Shown here: positions 15,801 to 24,399 of the stretch, piece by piece
How positions within the stretch are numbered: the stretch's first letter is position 1
Layout: each line of letters begins with the position of its first letter
DNA from: JBFELO01 sp041552055
GTDB lineage: Bacteria > Acidobacteriota > Thermoanaerobaculia > Thermoanaerobaculales > Sulfomarinibacteraceae
Length of the DNA stretch: 32,997 nt
Assembly (NCBI GenBank): GCA_041552055.1
Contig: JBFELO010000042.1
Coordinates: 1 to 32,997, forward strand
Reading direction: 5' to 3'
Made by a program: the position numbers and the translations under genes
The notes under the pieces: model-generated
The model's database searches: none
Told to the model about the DNA's origin: nothing
What the model saw: only the letters and a program-made list of their open reading frames with translations

Positions 15801-18515
15801 TCATCGCTCACGGAACTCCTCGAACCAGTTCAGGACAACGGTAACGCTGCGGTCGAAGCTGTCGTCCTCGACCGGCTGGACGACCAGGAAGCGGTCGCCG
15901 TCCGCCGAAACCGCAAAACCAGGCGGCAGCCCGGCCGGCATCGGGTAGCCGAACGAACGCCGGGTGAACAGCGTGCGTGGTGTCCCGAGGCGTATCGTGG
16001 GCTCCACCGTCACGTCGACCTCGAGGATGTCGTCGCCGCCGGCAAAGAAGAGGCGCGCGCCGTCGGCGCTCCACTGCGGCCAGACACCGCCGTCGACCGA
16101 CACCTGCCACTTGCCCTCGCCGCTCGGGAACCGCTTGATGTAGACCTCTTGGCGGCCCGACTCGTTCGATACGTACGCGATGTATCGGCCGTCAGGCGAC
16201 AGTCGGGGGAAGAACTCGTACGCGTCGGTCGCGAGGAACTGGGACGGCTCACCGTCACTTTCGAGATCCATGTACCACAGGTCCGAAGTGCCACCTTCGG
16301 TCCTCCTCGTGTACGCGAGATACCTGCCGTCGCTGGAGGGTGAAGGAAACCACCCGGGTCCGAGCTCCTCGGGTTCGCCGGTGCCGTCAGCCGGGCGTCG
16401 TTTGAGGACGAAATCCGTGGTCGAGTTCCCGTCGTAGTAGATGAGTGCCGTTCCGTCGGGCGTCCAGACCGCGTCGTTGGCGTCGCCGTTGAACGTCAAC
16501 CGGGTCCGCGTGCCACGGGACAGCTCGTGGATCCACACGTCCCACTGGCTGCCCTCGACGGCGCACACCGCGACCCTGTTTCCATCGGGCGAGAGCGCCG
16601 GCATCGGATACAGTTCGTGCGGTTCTCCCAGCGTCTCGAGGACACCGCCGTTGCGGTCGACCCAGGCCATCTGTCCAACCCGGGCGTTGGACTGCGGGAT
16701 GTAGACGACCGTGCCGTTCGACGACACCGTCGGCAAGGTCGCGCCCTCGGTCACTCGGAACGGCTCCCCCGTGGTCGTCATGTCGGTGACCGAGAACGGC
16801 ACGGCCCAGATGCCCGGGTTGTTCGGCCGTCGGTTGTACAGGATGTGGCCGGTGGGGGAGTAGGCCGGATCCTGGATGTCCTGGCCTTCGATCTGGAACA
16901 CGTCGTGGCGCTCTCCGTCGACGTACACCGAGATCGTGTCGTAGCTGGCACCCTCGCCGGTGCGGTGAACCACGAAGAGGACGCCTCGCCCTTCAGGGAG
17001 TGGCTGCACGTCGTGGAAGTCGAGCTCGTGGTCGGTGTCGGGCTCCAACACCAGCTTCGGGTCGCCGCCCTGAGCCGAGACCCGGTAGAGCCCGGTGTTG
17101 CCGGTGGTGAAGATGATCGAGCCGTCCGGCAGCCACGCAGCGCCGGCACCCGACGACCAGTCGCCTTCGGGGAGCTCGCAGATCATCGTGGGTGGATTTC
17201 CCTGAGCGTCGATCTTCCACAGCTTTCCCCTCGCGCCGTACACGATCCACTCGCCGTCCGGAGACCAGAACGGTCGCAGTGCGCCGTCGGTTTCCGGTAG
17301 TCCGCGGGGGTCGAGGTTGCCGAGATCCCGGACGGCCAGCGCGTCGCCGGTGGCGTACACGATGCGCGATCCGTCCGGCGACAGACTCGCCGACCGGACA
17401 TCCGGAATGTTCAGGTCGAACTTCACCACCTGAGGCGACGGCGGATTCGGCGCGAACATCCGGCCGAAACCGAGCCCGAGCAGCAGGGCGGCGAGGCCGA
17501 TGGTCCCGGCGACGAGCCACCGACGTCCGTGCGCCTCAGGCGCGCCGATCGCCGCCGATGGTGCACGGTCGAGAAGGTCGTCCTTGCCGGCCGCGACCTC
17601 CTCGATTTCGATCCTGGCGTCGGCGATGTCGTGGAGTCGCTGGCGGGGTTGTTTGGTGAGGCAGCGATCGAGGACTCTGCGCAGTCGGGGCGGCGTGTTG
17701 GCCGGCAAGGCGTCGCCGTCGGGCTCTTCTTTCAGTATCGACGCCATGACGTCGGACACGGTGTCGCCGCGAAACGCCTGCTGCCCGGCGAGCATCTCGT
17801 ACAACACGCAGCCGAAGGCCCAGATGTCTGCCCGCTTGTCGACCTCGACGCCGCGCGCCTGCTCAGGGCTCATGTATGCGGCTGTGCCGAGCACCACGCC
17901 GGCGGCGGTCATGTGTGCCGTCAGGGTCGGGGAGTGGGTGAGGGCGGCCTGGTCGGTGGTCGGCTCGTACGCCTTGGCGAGTCCAAAGTCGAGCACTTTG
18001 ACCTGGCCGGAGGGGGTGATCTTCACGTTGGCCGGTTTGAGGTCGCGGTGGACGATACCGGCCTCGTGGGCGGCCTCGAGCGCCTCGGCGATCTGACGGG
18101 CGATCTCCAACGTCTCTTCGATTGGGATCGCACCCCGGGAGATGCGCTCGGCCACGGTTTCGCCGTCCACCAGCTCCATGACGAGCATGTGGATGGGCTG
18201 GGCGGGACGCTCGTCAGCATTGGACGCTTCGCCGTCTGCCGATGACGATGACGACTGCAGGTGGCCGTTGTCAGGCAGTTGGACCTGCTCCAGTCCATAG
18301 AGTGTGGCGATATTGGCGTGGTTGAGCGAGGCGAGCATTTTTGCCTCGCGCTGGAACCGGGCGAGACGCTCTGGGTCGCCGGCAACCTCCTGGGGCAGGA
18401 GCTTGACGGCGACCTCGCGGCCGAGCTTGGTGTCGTCGGCGCGCCAGACCTCGCCCATGCCGCCGGCGCCGAGCTCGTCGGTGATGCGAAAGTGCGACAG
18501 TTGCGATCCGATCAT
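15801..18515 (-). CDS. Ser/Thr protein kinase with C-terminal PD40/TolB-like beta-propeller
   Basis: A 904-residue eukaryotic-type kinase. The Gly loop GAGGMGEV is at 16-23, the ATP lysine K38, the alpha-C Glu57, the catalytic HRD at 156-158 and the DFG Asp176; all are present, so it should be active. A Ser/Glu/Asp-rich insert (about 82-106) lies between the beta-4 and beta-5 strands. A single membrane helix (about 333-352) follows a juxtamembrane stretch. Outside the membrane are about nine PD40-type repeats (SPDGSRIVY, SPDGEWIVY, SPDGNRVAV, SPDGRYIAY and others), forming a propeller. The tail VVLNWFEEF recurs in acidobacterial kinases, to my knowledge. Its ligand is unknown. The ATG has GGAG 6 nt upstream. 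It is divergent from the BLUF gene. Confidence 0.94.
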   Translation of the reverse strand: MIGSQLSHFRITDELGAGGMGEVWRADDTKLGREVAVKLLPQEVAGDPERLARFQREAKMLASLNHANIATLYGLEQVQLPDNGHLQSSSSSADGEASNADERPAQPIHMLVMELVDGETVAERISRGAIPIEETLEIARQIAEALEAAHEAGIVHRDLKPANVKITPSGQVKVLDFGLAKAYEPTTDQAALTHSPTLTAHMTAAGVVLGTAAYMSPEQARGVEVDKRADIWAFGCVLYEMLAGQQAFRGDTVSDVMASILKEEPDGDALPANTPPRLRRVLDRCLTKQPRQRLHDIADARIEIEEVAAGKDDLLDRAPSAAIGAPEAHGRRWLVAGTIGLAALLLGLGFGRMFAPNPPSPQVVKFDLNIPDVRSASLSPDGSRIVYATGDALAVRDLGNLDPRGLPETDGALRPFWSPDGEWIVYGARGKLWKIDAQGNPPTMICELPEGDWSSGAGAAWLPDGSIIFTTGNTGLYRVSAQGGDPKLVLEPDTDHELDFHDVQPLPEGRGVLFVVHRTGEGASYDTISVYVDGERHDVFQIEGQDIQDPAYSPTGHILYNRRPNNPGIWAVPFSVTDMTTTGEPFRVTEGATLPTVSSNGTVVYIPQSNARVGQMAWVDRNGGVLETLGEPHELYPMPALSPDGNRVAVCAVEGSQWDVWIHELSRGTRTRLTFNGDANDAVWTPDGTALIYYDGNSTTDFVLKRRPADGTGEPEELGPGWFPSPSSDGRYLAYTRRTEGGTSDLWYMDLESDGEPSQFLATDAYEFFPRLSPDGRYIAYVSNESGRQEVYIKRFPSGEGKWQVSVDGGVWPQWSADGARLFFAGGDDILEVDVTVEPTIRLGTPRTLFTRRSFGYPMPAGLPPGFAVSADGDRFLVVQPVEDDSFDRSVTVVLNWFEEFRER

Positions 18516-18700
18516 CGGGCTCTCCCTCCCATCTCCGGTTCGAGGTCACGTTCCGCGAGACCGAGAAGTGCGTGGCGGCGTCGGCTGAGGCGGTCCTCGT
18601 GTGCTCCCTCGCGGCGTTTCGTGACGGAGACGGGTGCGGCGGCGATGGTGCCGTCGACTCCGGGTCTGGGAACGTGACTGGCTGTCATTTTATGACTGGA

Positions 18701-18717
18701 TCGAGATTCGGTCTCGA
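18701..18717. promoter_or_regulatory. Inverted repeat in the kinase/BLUF divergent region
   Basis: A perfect 6-bp inverted repeat TCGAGA-TTCGG-TCTCGA in the 296-bp gap between the divergent kinase and BLUF genes. An AT-rich stretch (CATTTTATGAC at about 18685-18695) and a repeated TGACTGG lie just to its left. It may be an operator or a weak hairpin in the leader of the BLUF transcript. The rest of the gap shows no gene and no convincing -35/-10 pair. Confidence 0.3.
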
Positions 18718-18811
18718 CCTATCAACAACCAGCCACGGCCACCTTCAATTCCTGGATGAGGGCCGCCGGTTCCAGTTGACTGAGGGGCTGGAACGGGGCT
18801 AGCATCTCGGC

Positions 18812-19240
18812 ATGTTGAAGCGCATCAAATACGTCAGCCGCTACTCCAAACCGCTCGATGCCAAGCAGCTCGAGGGGCTTGGCGAATCCGCGGCGCACAA
18901 GAACCAGGAGCTGGGAGTGACCGGCGCTCTGATGGCATCCGGTGGGCTCTTCTACCAGGTAATCGAGGGTCCGGCGGAGGCCGTCGACGAGCTGTACGCC
19001 GCCATCGAGGCCGACGAACGGCACACCGACATCGTCCTTTTGAGCGTCGAGGACGATGCCCCGTCGAGGCTGTTCCCGGACTGGTCCATGAAGATGGTCA
19101 ACCTGGACGCGGCGTCGCACGTGCGGCTGTTGCCGCTGAAGGTGCTCATGGCGGCGGTCTTCGAGCAGCGTCGGCTGGTCGACAACATGGTGTGGGCCAT
19201 CGAGCGCACGCTCGAGCACGAGATGAGGGACACCGAGTAG
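18812..19240 (+). CDS. BLUF domain blue-light photoreceptor
   Basis: A 142-residue single-domain BLUF protein (FAD-binding blue-light sensor). The residues of the photocycle are present: Tyr7, Asn31 and Gln49, with the same 42-residue Tyr-Gln spacing as AppA (Y21/Q63), plus Trp91 and Met93 in FPDWSMKM, matching AppA W104/M106. The family core NQELGVTGALMxxGGLFYQVIEG is clear. A C-terminal helix pair (about 110-142) caps the domain; no output domain is fused, so it should act through a protein partner, as PixD does with PixE. The ATG has no strong Shine-Dalgarno sequence. It is divergent from the PD40 kinase gene and converges with the hydrolase gene. Confidence 0.93.
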   Translation: MLKRIKYVSRYSKPLDAKQLEGLGESAAHKNQELGVTGALMASGGLFYQVIEGPAEAVDELYAAIEADERHTDIVLLSVEDDAPSRLFPDWSMKMVNLDAASHVRLLPLKVLMAAVFEQRRLVDNMVWAIERTLEHEMRDTE

Positions 19241-19265
19241 CCCACATCACCATGGACGGACGGCA

Positions 19266-20036
19266 TCAGCCGGTAGCGGTTTGAGCCGGACGGCCCGTCG
19301 CGGTCGCCACCAGTCGGTCAGCGATGATGCGGTACACCTCGGGGCTGAGCCCGAGTCCGAGGTGGGTGGTCGCGACCTCCACGTGCTCGACGGATGGACT
19401 GATTCGGTCGAGACAGGCCTGCCAGGTCACGATCGCGTCCGAACGGGAGTAGATGGCGGTGACCGGAACCCGGATCGGAGTCCGTTCGCGATTCGCGACC
19501 TCGGCCTCGATGGTGTCGAGATCGTAACCCCGTCGCCTGTACTGCTCGGCGACAGCGGTGTATTTTGGCCCGCCGACCGCCGGGGTTCCGAGGGTGATCA
19601 CCTGGTCAACGATGTCGGGCCGCTCCCGTGCGACCTCGCGCGCGAGGTTGCCCCCCAGGCTCCAGCCGACAAGCCGGACCGACTGACCGTGCCGTTCCGC
19701 GTAACCCGCGACGACCTCCATGACTCGAGGGATCAACGTCGCGACGTTGCCGCCGTTGCGGCCGAGACCCCAGCCGCGAACCGCGTAGCCAAGTGACCGA
19801 AGGTAGCCCCGGAGCAGCATCGTCGAGCCGTCACCGGCCCCGAAGCCAGGCAGCACGATGACTGGTGCGCGTCGGCCGCGAGGTCGGCCGAGCAAGGTTG
19901 GAGACCGCATCGCCAGGCGGGGAATCTCTGCGAGGCCGTGAGCCTCGTGAATCAAAGTACGGAGATCGATCGGTCGTGGCGCTTCCATCGGCTGTCGTGT
20001 GGAGTGAACACTCTCAACCCCGGGATGTTTCCACAT
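19266..20036 (-). CDS. Alpha/beta hydrolase (lipase/esterase-like)
   Basis: A 256-residue alpha/beta hydrolase. The strand VIVLPGFGAGDGST near 59-72 gives the oxyanion region; the nucleophile elbow is GWSLGG with Ser126; Asp200 (SRSDAIV) and His225 (TTHLGLGLS) complete the triad. The pattern (GWGLGRNGGN, GTPAVGGPKY) resembles lipase-type hydrolases with a triacylglycerol-lipase-like cap, but the substrate is unknown. There is no signal peptide. The start is uncertain: the ATG used here and the ATG at 19988 both lack a good Shine-Dalgarno sequence. The stop is 26 bp from that of the convergent BLUF gene, and its 5' end faces the Lon-type gene, with which it may share a divergent promoter region. 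Confidence 0.88.
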   Translation of the reverse strand: MWKHPGVESVHSTRQPMEAPRPIDLRTLIHEAHGLAEIPRLAMRSPTLLGRPRGRRAPVIVLPGFGAGDGSTMLLRGYLRSLGYAVRGWGLGRNGGNVATLIPRVMEVVAGYAERHGQSVRLVGWSLGGNLAREVARERPDIVDQVITLGTPAVGGPKYTAVAEQYRRRGYDLDTIEAEVANRERTPIRVPVTAIYSRSDAIVTWQACLDRISPSVEHVEVATTHLGLGLSPEVYRIIADRLVATATGRPAQTATG

Positions 20037-20145
20037 CGAGGAATCAGTCGGGAGCCCAGGAAGGTTTGTGGCTCTCAGCCGTGTTGCATCTCATGAGACC
20101 GTGAACGGCCGTCGGCTCGCGGGGCGGCCGCCAGGAGTGCGAGAC

Positions 20146-23100
20146 ATGCTTCCGTTGACCTACGACCGCCACGTGCTCAGTAGCCCGCTGCTGGACTACG
20201 ACGACTCGGCCGGCCGAGTGATGAGCGTGCTGCGGGCGATCGTCGAACGCCGGGTGTTGCCGTCGCTCGGTGCTGCTCAGGACGTTGACGCCCTGCAGCT
20301 CGCGCGCGCATCGGAGCGGTACAGCCTGGCTCGGCTGGAGGACGTGTCCGGGCGGCTCGACCTCGTCAGCCTGGTGGCGGCGCGCGAGGGTGGCTGGACT
20401 GTCCACATCCACGAGCGCGTGTTCGACTACTTCGCGTTCGGCTTGCCGATCAATCCGGCCCACGCCTTCGATGCGCCGAACCGAGAGGCGCGCAAGGCGC
20501 TCGCGCTGGCCGAGTTCGTGCTGCGGCACGAGATCGATCACATCGTTCGTCCGCACCGGGAGGAGCGCGACGTGCTGGCTCGGGACTGTGCCTTCGTGCT
20601 GCGCTGTCGGGACGAGGAGCCCGCCCTGTACGAGGCGCTGATGGAGGGTTTCACCGACAGCACGAATGGGCTACGGACGGATGCCCTGCTCGAGCTGATC
20701 CGGAGGTACGAGGGTGGTGCGGATTTCGACGAGCTTGCGGCCGAAATCGTGCGCGACCACGTACCTCGGATGTGCGCGGTGTCGGACCGTTTGCTGACAG
20801 GCGCATTCTTGACGATGGCCGGCTCGGAAAAGGAGCTGTTGCTCGATGCTTGCTATCGGCTCGCGACTGACCCCTCGATGCCGGTCGCGCGCCGCGCCGA
20901 ACGCCTCAATTCGGTGATGGCGCTGTTCGGACGTCAGCGCCGAGAGGACGTCGACGAGCTGCGCCTGCTGTTCGACGGCTGTCTGGAGCGCTGGCAATCC
21001 CGGGTCTTCCTGCGTGAGATCGAGGTGGAGATCGACGACGGCGATCTCTCGGACAGGGACCAGGTCTTCGAGCGGTTTGTTCGCCGACTCGCCGAATCCG
21101 TGCCGGCCGAGAATGATGAGCCGGTCGCGGCGCCACGACGGCCCCGAATCGAGCCGTCGCTCGACAGTCCACTGCTCAGCAACGAGTCCCCGTCGCCGCG
21201 GGGCACGCTGCGCGATCGGATCGAGGCTGCGCGGCTCGATCCGCTGGTGCCGAGGGCGGTCATCCGAGCGATCGACAATAACTTCGAGAACATCGAGGGC
21301 CACTCCAAGGCCAAGTACACCGAGTTCATCGAGACCCTGCTCACGGTGCCGTGGGGCAAGGTGCGGCCGATCGAGGTCGGCCCGCGGGAGTTCGCGGCCG
21401 GTCTCGACGCGAGCCACTTCGGACTCGACCGCCCCAAGGAGCTCGTGGCCGACTTCTTCACCAACCTGATCTGGCGTTACCGGGAGTTCAACGAGGAGCG
21501 GTCAGGAGACTGGCACCGCACCGGCAGCGCGTTCCTGTTCGTAGGTCCGCCCGGCGTCGGCAAGACGTCGCTGGCAATCTCGATCGCGCGCAACCTGGGG
21601 ATCCCACTGCACAAGGTCTCGCTCGGCGGTCTTCGCGACGAGTCTTCGCTGCGGGGGCACGGCTTCACCTACGAGGGTTCCAAGCCGGGGGCGATCGTCC
21701 AGGGGCTGATCAAGATGAATGCGATGAACGGCATGTTCATCCTCGATGAGGCGGACAAGACCGAGGCGTTCGCGATCGCCACCCTGCTCGAGATACTCGA
21801 CCCCGAGCAGAATCACCTGTTTCACGACAAGTACACCCAGACGACGGTCGACATCGATCTCTCCAACTGCCACTTCATCCTGACCGCCAACACCCTCGAC
21901 ACGGTGCCGGCGCCGGTCATCGACCGCTGCCAGGTCGTGCAGCTGGACCGCTACAGCGTTGACGAGAAGGTCGAGATCGCGCGCCGCCATATCCTGCCGC
22001 GCCTGCGCGAGCGTTACGACATCACCGAGGACATGATCGATTTCGAGCCTGGCCACCAGGACGAGCACCTCCGTTTCCTGGTTCAGAGCTACACCCACGA
22101 GGCCGGCGTGCGACAGCTCGAGCTGATCCTGCGAACGCTGTTGCTGAGGCTGCAGCGGCGATACCTGTTCGAAGGCTGTGAGCAGCGCGTCGAGATCACC
22201 CACCACCTGATCAAGAGCTGCCTCGAGGAGCCGGCGCCTCCCGCGACGATCAACAGCGACGATCGGATCGGTGAGGTGCTCGCCCTCGGCGTCAACGCCG
22301 AGCGCGGCGTCGGCGGCCTGATTCCGGTTCAGGCGACGCCTATCGCCGCCGGCAGGGACGACCATCCCTCGGCGGTGAGCATGGTGCACGCCACCGGCAA
22401 CCTGGAAAAGGTCATGGACGAGAGCCGCAGGGTGGCGACAACCGCGATCCTCCACTGTGCCGACCGGCTCGGCCTGAACCCGGAGCACGTGCACGAGCCG
22501 GTCCATCTCCACTTCATGGGCGGCTCGACGCCGAAGGACGGCCCGTCGGCCGGGGTTGCGATCGCCCTCGCGTTGGCGTCTCTGCTCGCGGGGCGCCCGC
22601 TTCGGCGCGACGTCGCGGCCACCGGGGAGGTCGACACACAGGGTCGCATCACCGGAGTCGGGGGTCTCGAGATCAAGCTCGAGACGGCGGTCAACGCCGG
22701 CTGCAGGACGCTTCTCATCCCCAGCGACAACCTTGTCGGTCCCGGGGGGGTGGGGCGGCTGCCGAAAGCGCTCCGGCACGAGCTCCAGGTCCTCACGTTC
22801 GAGCAGTGGCGTGCCGAGCACGAGCCGTTCGACCCGGAGCGTCATACCATCCAGGTGGTGGCAGTGGATCACATCACGCAGGCTTTCGAGGTCGCGGTTG
22901 TCGACGAGGCCGACTTCGCTGCGGTCGAAGAGATCTGTGTCGGCCATGCCCGCGACTTCGCCGGGCTCCGGGTCGCGCACGGCCGCTGTCCCATGACAGT
23001 GCTGGTGAAGGACGCCGGCGAGGCGGGCCAGAGCTTCGTCGAGAGTGCACTGTGTGCGGGCTGCCGGGGGTGCGAGGTGCTGGTGTCTCGGGAATCTGGC

Positions 23101-23574
23101 GCCGAGGTGGCGGACCGGTTGCAGGGAGTCGACGTTCCGGCCCGCGTTCACGAGGTCGATCCGGGGCCGGCGGGGCTGCGTTCGGCCCTGGAGGAGATTG
23201 CGAATCGGCAGCAGGTGACGACTGATCCGGTGGTGGTGGTGGCGCCGTTTTTCGCGCTCAAGGAGGCGGATCTCGATCGTCGTGAGCTATCGTCGAGATT
23301 CGTGCTGTTCGCAAACAACTACGCCGCACAGGGATACAAGCTCAAACGCGTCAAGGCGTCGCTCAACCGGACCGTGTGTCGCCTGCTTCATCTGGACCGT
23401 TCGGCGCTGGAGTCGTTTCCGTTGATGACCAGAGTCGACGGCGTGCACGTGGTCGATCTGGACGTGGTGCCGGAGAAGTACCGGCTCGACCCGGGGCGGT
23501 GCGAGGAGCTCGTCAACCGCTACCTGGCGGCCTGGATCGCCGCGTTCGAGCAGGCTGCCTCGACCATCAACTGA
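20146..23574 (+). CDS. Lon-type AAA+ serine protease with N-terminal HExxH region and C-terminal extension
   Basis: A 1142-residue protein, far longer than E. coli Lon (784). The AAA+ module carries Walker A GPPGVGKT (467-474), Walker B MFILDEAD (530-537), a sensor-1 Asn in LTANT and a VIDRCQ Arg. The S16 peptidase has Ser801 in PKDGPSAG and Lys844 in GLEIKLE; the Ser-Lys spacing of 43 equals that of E. coli Lon. I see no LON/PUA-like N-terminal domain. Instead residues about 1-330 contain HEIDHIVRPH (His128, Glu129, His132, plus His137), a zincin-like motif. Residues about 905-1142 after the protease are an unrecognised extension with a Cys cluster (CAGCRGC). The ATG has AGGAG 8 nt upstream; a GTG at 20068 would add 26 residues. 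It should be an ATP-dependent protease; the extra domains may choose substrates. Confidence 0.9.
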   Translation: MLPLTYDRHVLSSPLLDYDDSAGRVMSVLRAIVERRVLPSLGAAQDVDALQLARASERYSLARLEDVSGRLDLVSLVAAREGGWTVHIHERVFDYFAFGLPINPAHAFDAPNREARKALALAEFVLRHEIDHIVRPHREERDVLARDCAFVLRCRDEEPALYEALMEGFTDSTNGLRTDALLELIRRYEGGADFDELAAEIVRDHVPRMCAVSDRLLTGAFLTMAGSEKELLLDACYRLATDPSMPVARRAERLNSVMALFGRQRREDVDELRLLFDGCLERWQSRVFLREIEVEIDDGDLSDRDQVFERFVRRLAESVPAENDEPVAAPRRPRIEPSLDSPLLSNESPSPRGTLRDRIEAARLDPLVPRAVIRAIDNNFENIEGHSKAKYTEFIETLLTVPWGKVRPIEVGPREFAAGLDASHFGLDRPKELVADFFTNLIWRYREFNEERSGDWHRTGSAFLFVGPPGVGKTSLAISIARNLGIPLHKVSLGGLRDESSLRGHGFTYEGSKPGAIVQGLIKMNAMNGMFILDEADKTEAFAIATLLEILDPEQNHLFHDKYTQTTVDIDLSNCHFILTANTLDTVPAPVIDRCQVVQLDRYSVDEKVEIARRHILPRLRERYDITEDMIDFEPGHQDEHLRFLVQSYTHEAGVRQLELILRTLLLRLQRRYLFEGCEQRVEITHHLIKSCLEEPAPPATINSDDRIGEVLALGVNAERGVGGLIPVQATPIAAGRDDHPSAVSMVHATGNLEKVMDESRRVATTAILHCADRLGLNPEHVHEPVHLHFMGGSTPKDGPSAGVAIALALASLLAGRPLRRDVAATGEVDTQGRITGVGGLEIKLETAVNAGCRTLLIPSDNLVGPGGVGRLPKALRHELQVLTFEQWRAEHEPFDPERHTIQVVAVDHITQAFEVAVVDEADFAAVEEICVGHARDFAGLRVAHGRCPMTVLVKDAGEAGQSFVESALCAGCRGCEVLVSRESGAEVADRLQGVDVPARVHEVDPGPAGLRSALEEIANRQQVTTDPVVVVAPFFALKEADLDRRELSSRFVLFANNYAAQGYKLKRVKASLNRTVCRLLHLDRSALESFPLMTRVDGVHVVDLDVVPEKYRLDPGRCEELVNRYLAAWIAAFEQAASTIN

Positions 23575-23628
23575 AGCAGCGATCGTGCAGGGTTGACAGG
23601 CGACGAGCATCGCCGCGAGCAGCGGTGC

Positions 23629-23642
23629 GGTCACGTGTGACC
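23629..23642. promoter_or_regulatory. Palindrome upstream of the kef genes
   Basis: A near-perfect palindrome GGTCAC-GT-GTGACC in the 207-bp gap between the Lon-type gene and the KefG-like gene, about 140 bp ahead of the latter's start. It could be an operator for the kef pair. No well-spaced -35/-10 pair is visible beside it. The rest of the gap shows no gene. Confidence 0.3.
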
Positions 23643-23781
23643 GACGTGCCTTCGGACTCGAGACCATCGTTGGAGCCTGAAGTATTTGCCGCTGCCGATC
23701 TGGTCCGAGCCGTGGTGGTCTTCGAGAGGAGCCGACTGGAATCGGTGACGCGCGAGCGGAGTTTCAAAGTCCGGGTTGCAT

Positions 23782-24393
23782 ATGAACGTGATGAGACGAG
23801 TTCTGATCCTGTTTGCCCACCCTGCGCTCCGCAGATCGCGGGTGAACCGGCGCCTGATCGAGGCTGTGCGTGGTCTTGACGGCGTCGTTGTGAATGATCT
23901 CTACGAGGTGTACCCGGAGTTCGATATCGACGTTGACCGTGAGCAGCGTCTGCTCGAGCAGCACGACGTCGTGATTTTCCAACACCCGTTCTACTGGTAC
24001 TCGATCCCGGCGATCCTCAAGGAGTGGCAGGACCTCGTGCTCGAGCACGGCTGGGCGTACGGCCGCGACGGTCGCGCGCTCGAGGGCAAGCTGCTGCTGA
24101 ACGCGATCACGGCGGGTGGCGGTGAGGAGGCGTATCGGCGCGAGGGTTCGAATCGATTTACGGTGCGCGAGCTGCTCGCACCGATCGAGCAGACCGCCAG
24201 GCTGTGTCGCATGGAGTACCTGCCGCCGTTCGTGGTGCACGGGACGCATAGGCTTGCGGACCCGGACATCGCCAGGTACGCGACTGACTACCGTAGGGCG
24301 CTCGAGGCGCTGCGCGACGGCCGGCTGGATCTCGCCGCCGTCAGTCGACTGCCGCAGTTGAACGCCGACCTCGAAGCGGTGATCGGGGGCTGA
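23782..24393 (+). CDS. kefG: KefG/KefF-like flavodoxin-fold NAD(P)H oxidoreductase
   Basis: A 203-residue flavodoxin-fold protein of the KefF/KefG/MdaB (NQO1-like) family. The FMN-binding first loop follows strand RVLILFAHPALRRSRVNRRL, and the segment QHPFYWYSIPAILKEWQDLVLEHGWAYG (about 75-102) is diagnostic for the KefF/KefG group, as is LLNAITAGGGEEAY. In E. coli these proteins bind the KefB/KefC efflux channel and are needed for full activity under electrophile stress. The gene ends 6 nt before the KefB-like gene, so they form an operon. Start choice is uncertain: ATGs at 23782 and 23791 and a TTG at 23776 are in frame, and none has a strong ribosome site. KefG is favoured over KefF by the KefB-like partner. 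Confidence 0.87.
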   Translation: MNVMRRVLILFAHPALRRSRVNRRLIEAVRGLDGVVVNDLYEVYPEFDIDVDREQRLLEQHDVVIFQHPFYWYSIPAILKEWQDLVLEHGWAYGRDGRALEGKLLLNAITAGGGEEAYRREGSNRFTVRELLAPIEQTARLCRMEYLPPFVVHGTHRLADPDIARYATDYRRALEALRDGRLDLAAVSRLPQLNADLEAVIGG

Positions 24394-24399
24394 TCGACG

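Noticed and set aside
21502..23151. A 549-codon minus-strand frame inside the Lon-type gene
   Set aside because: The plus strand encodes Walker A/B and the Ser-Lys dyad; the minus frame has no motif.
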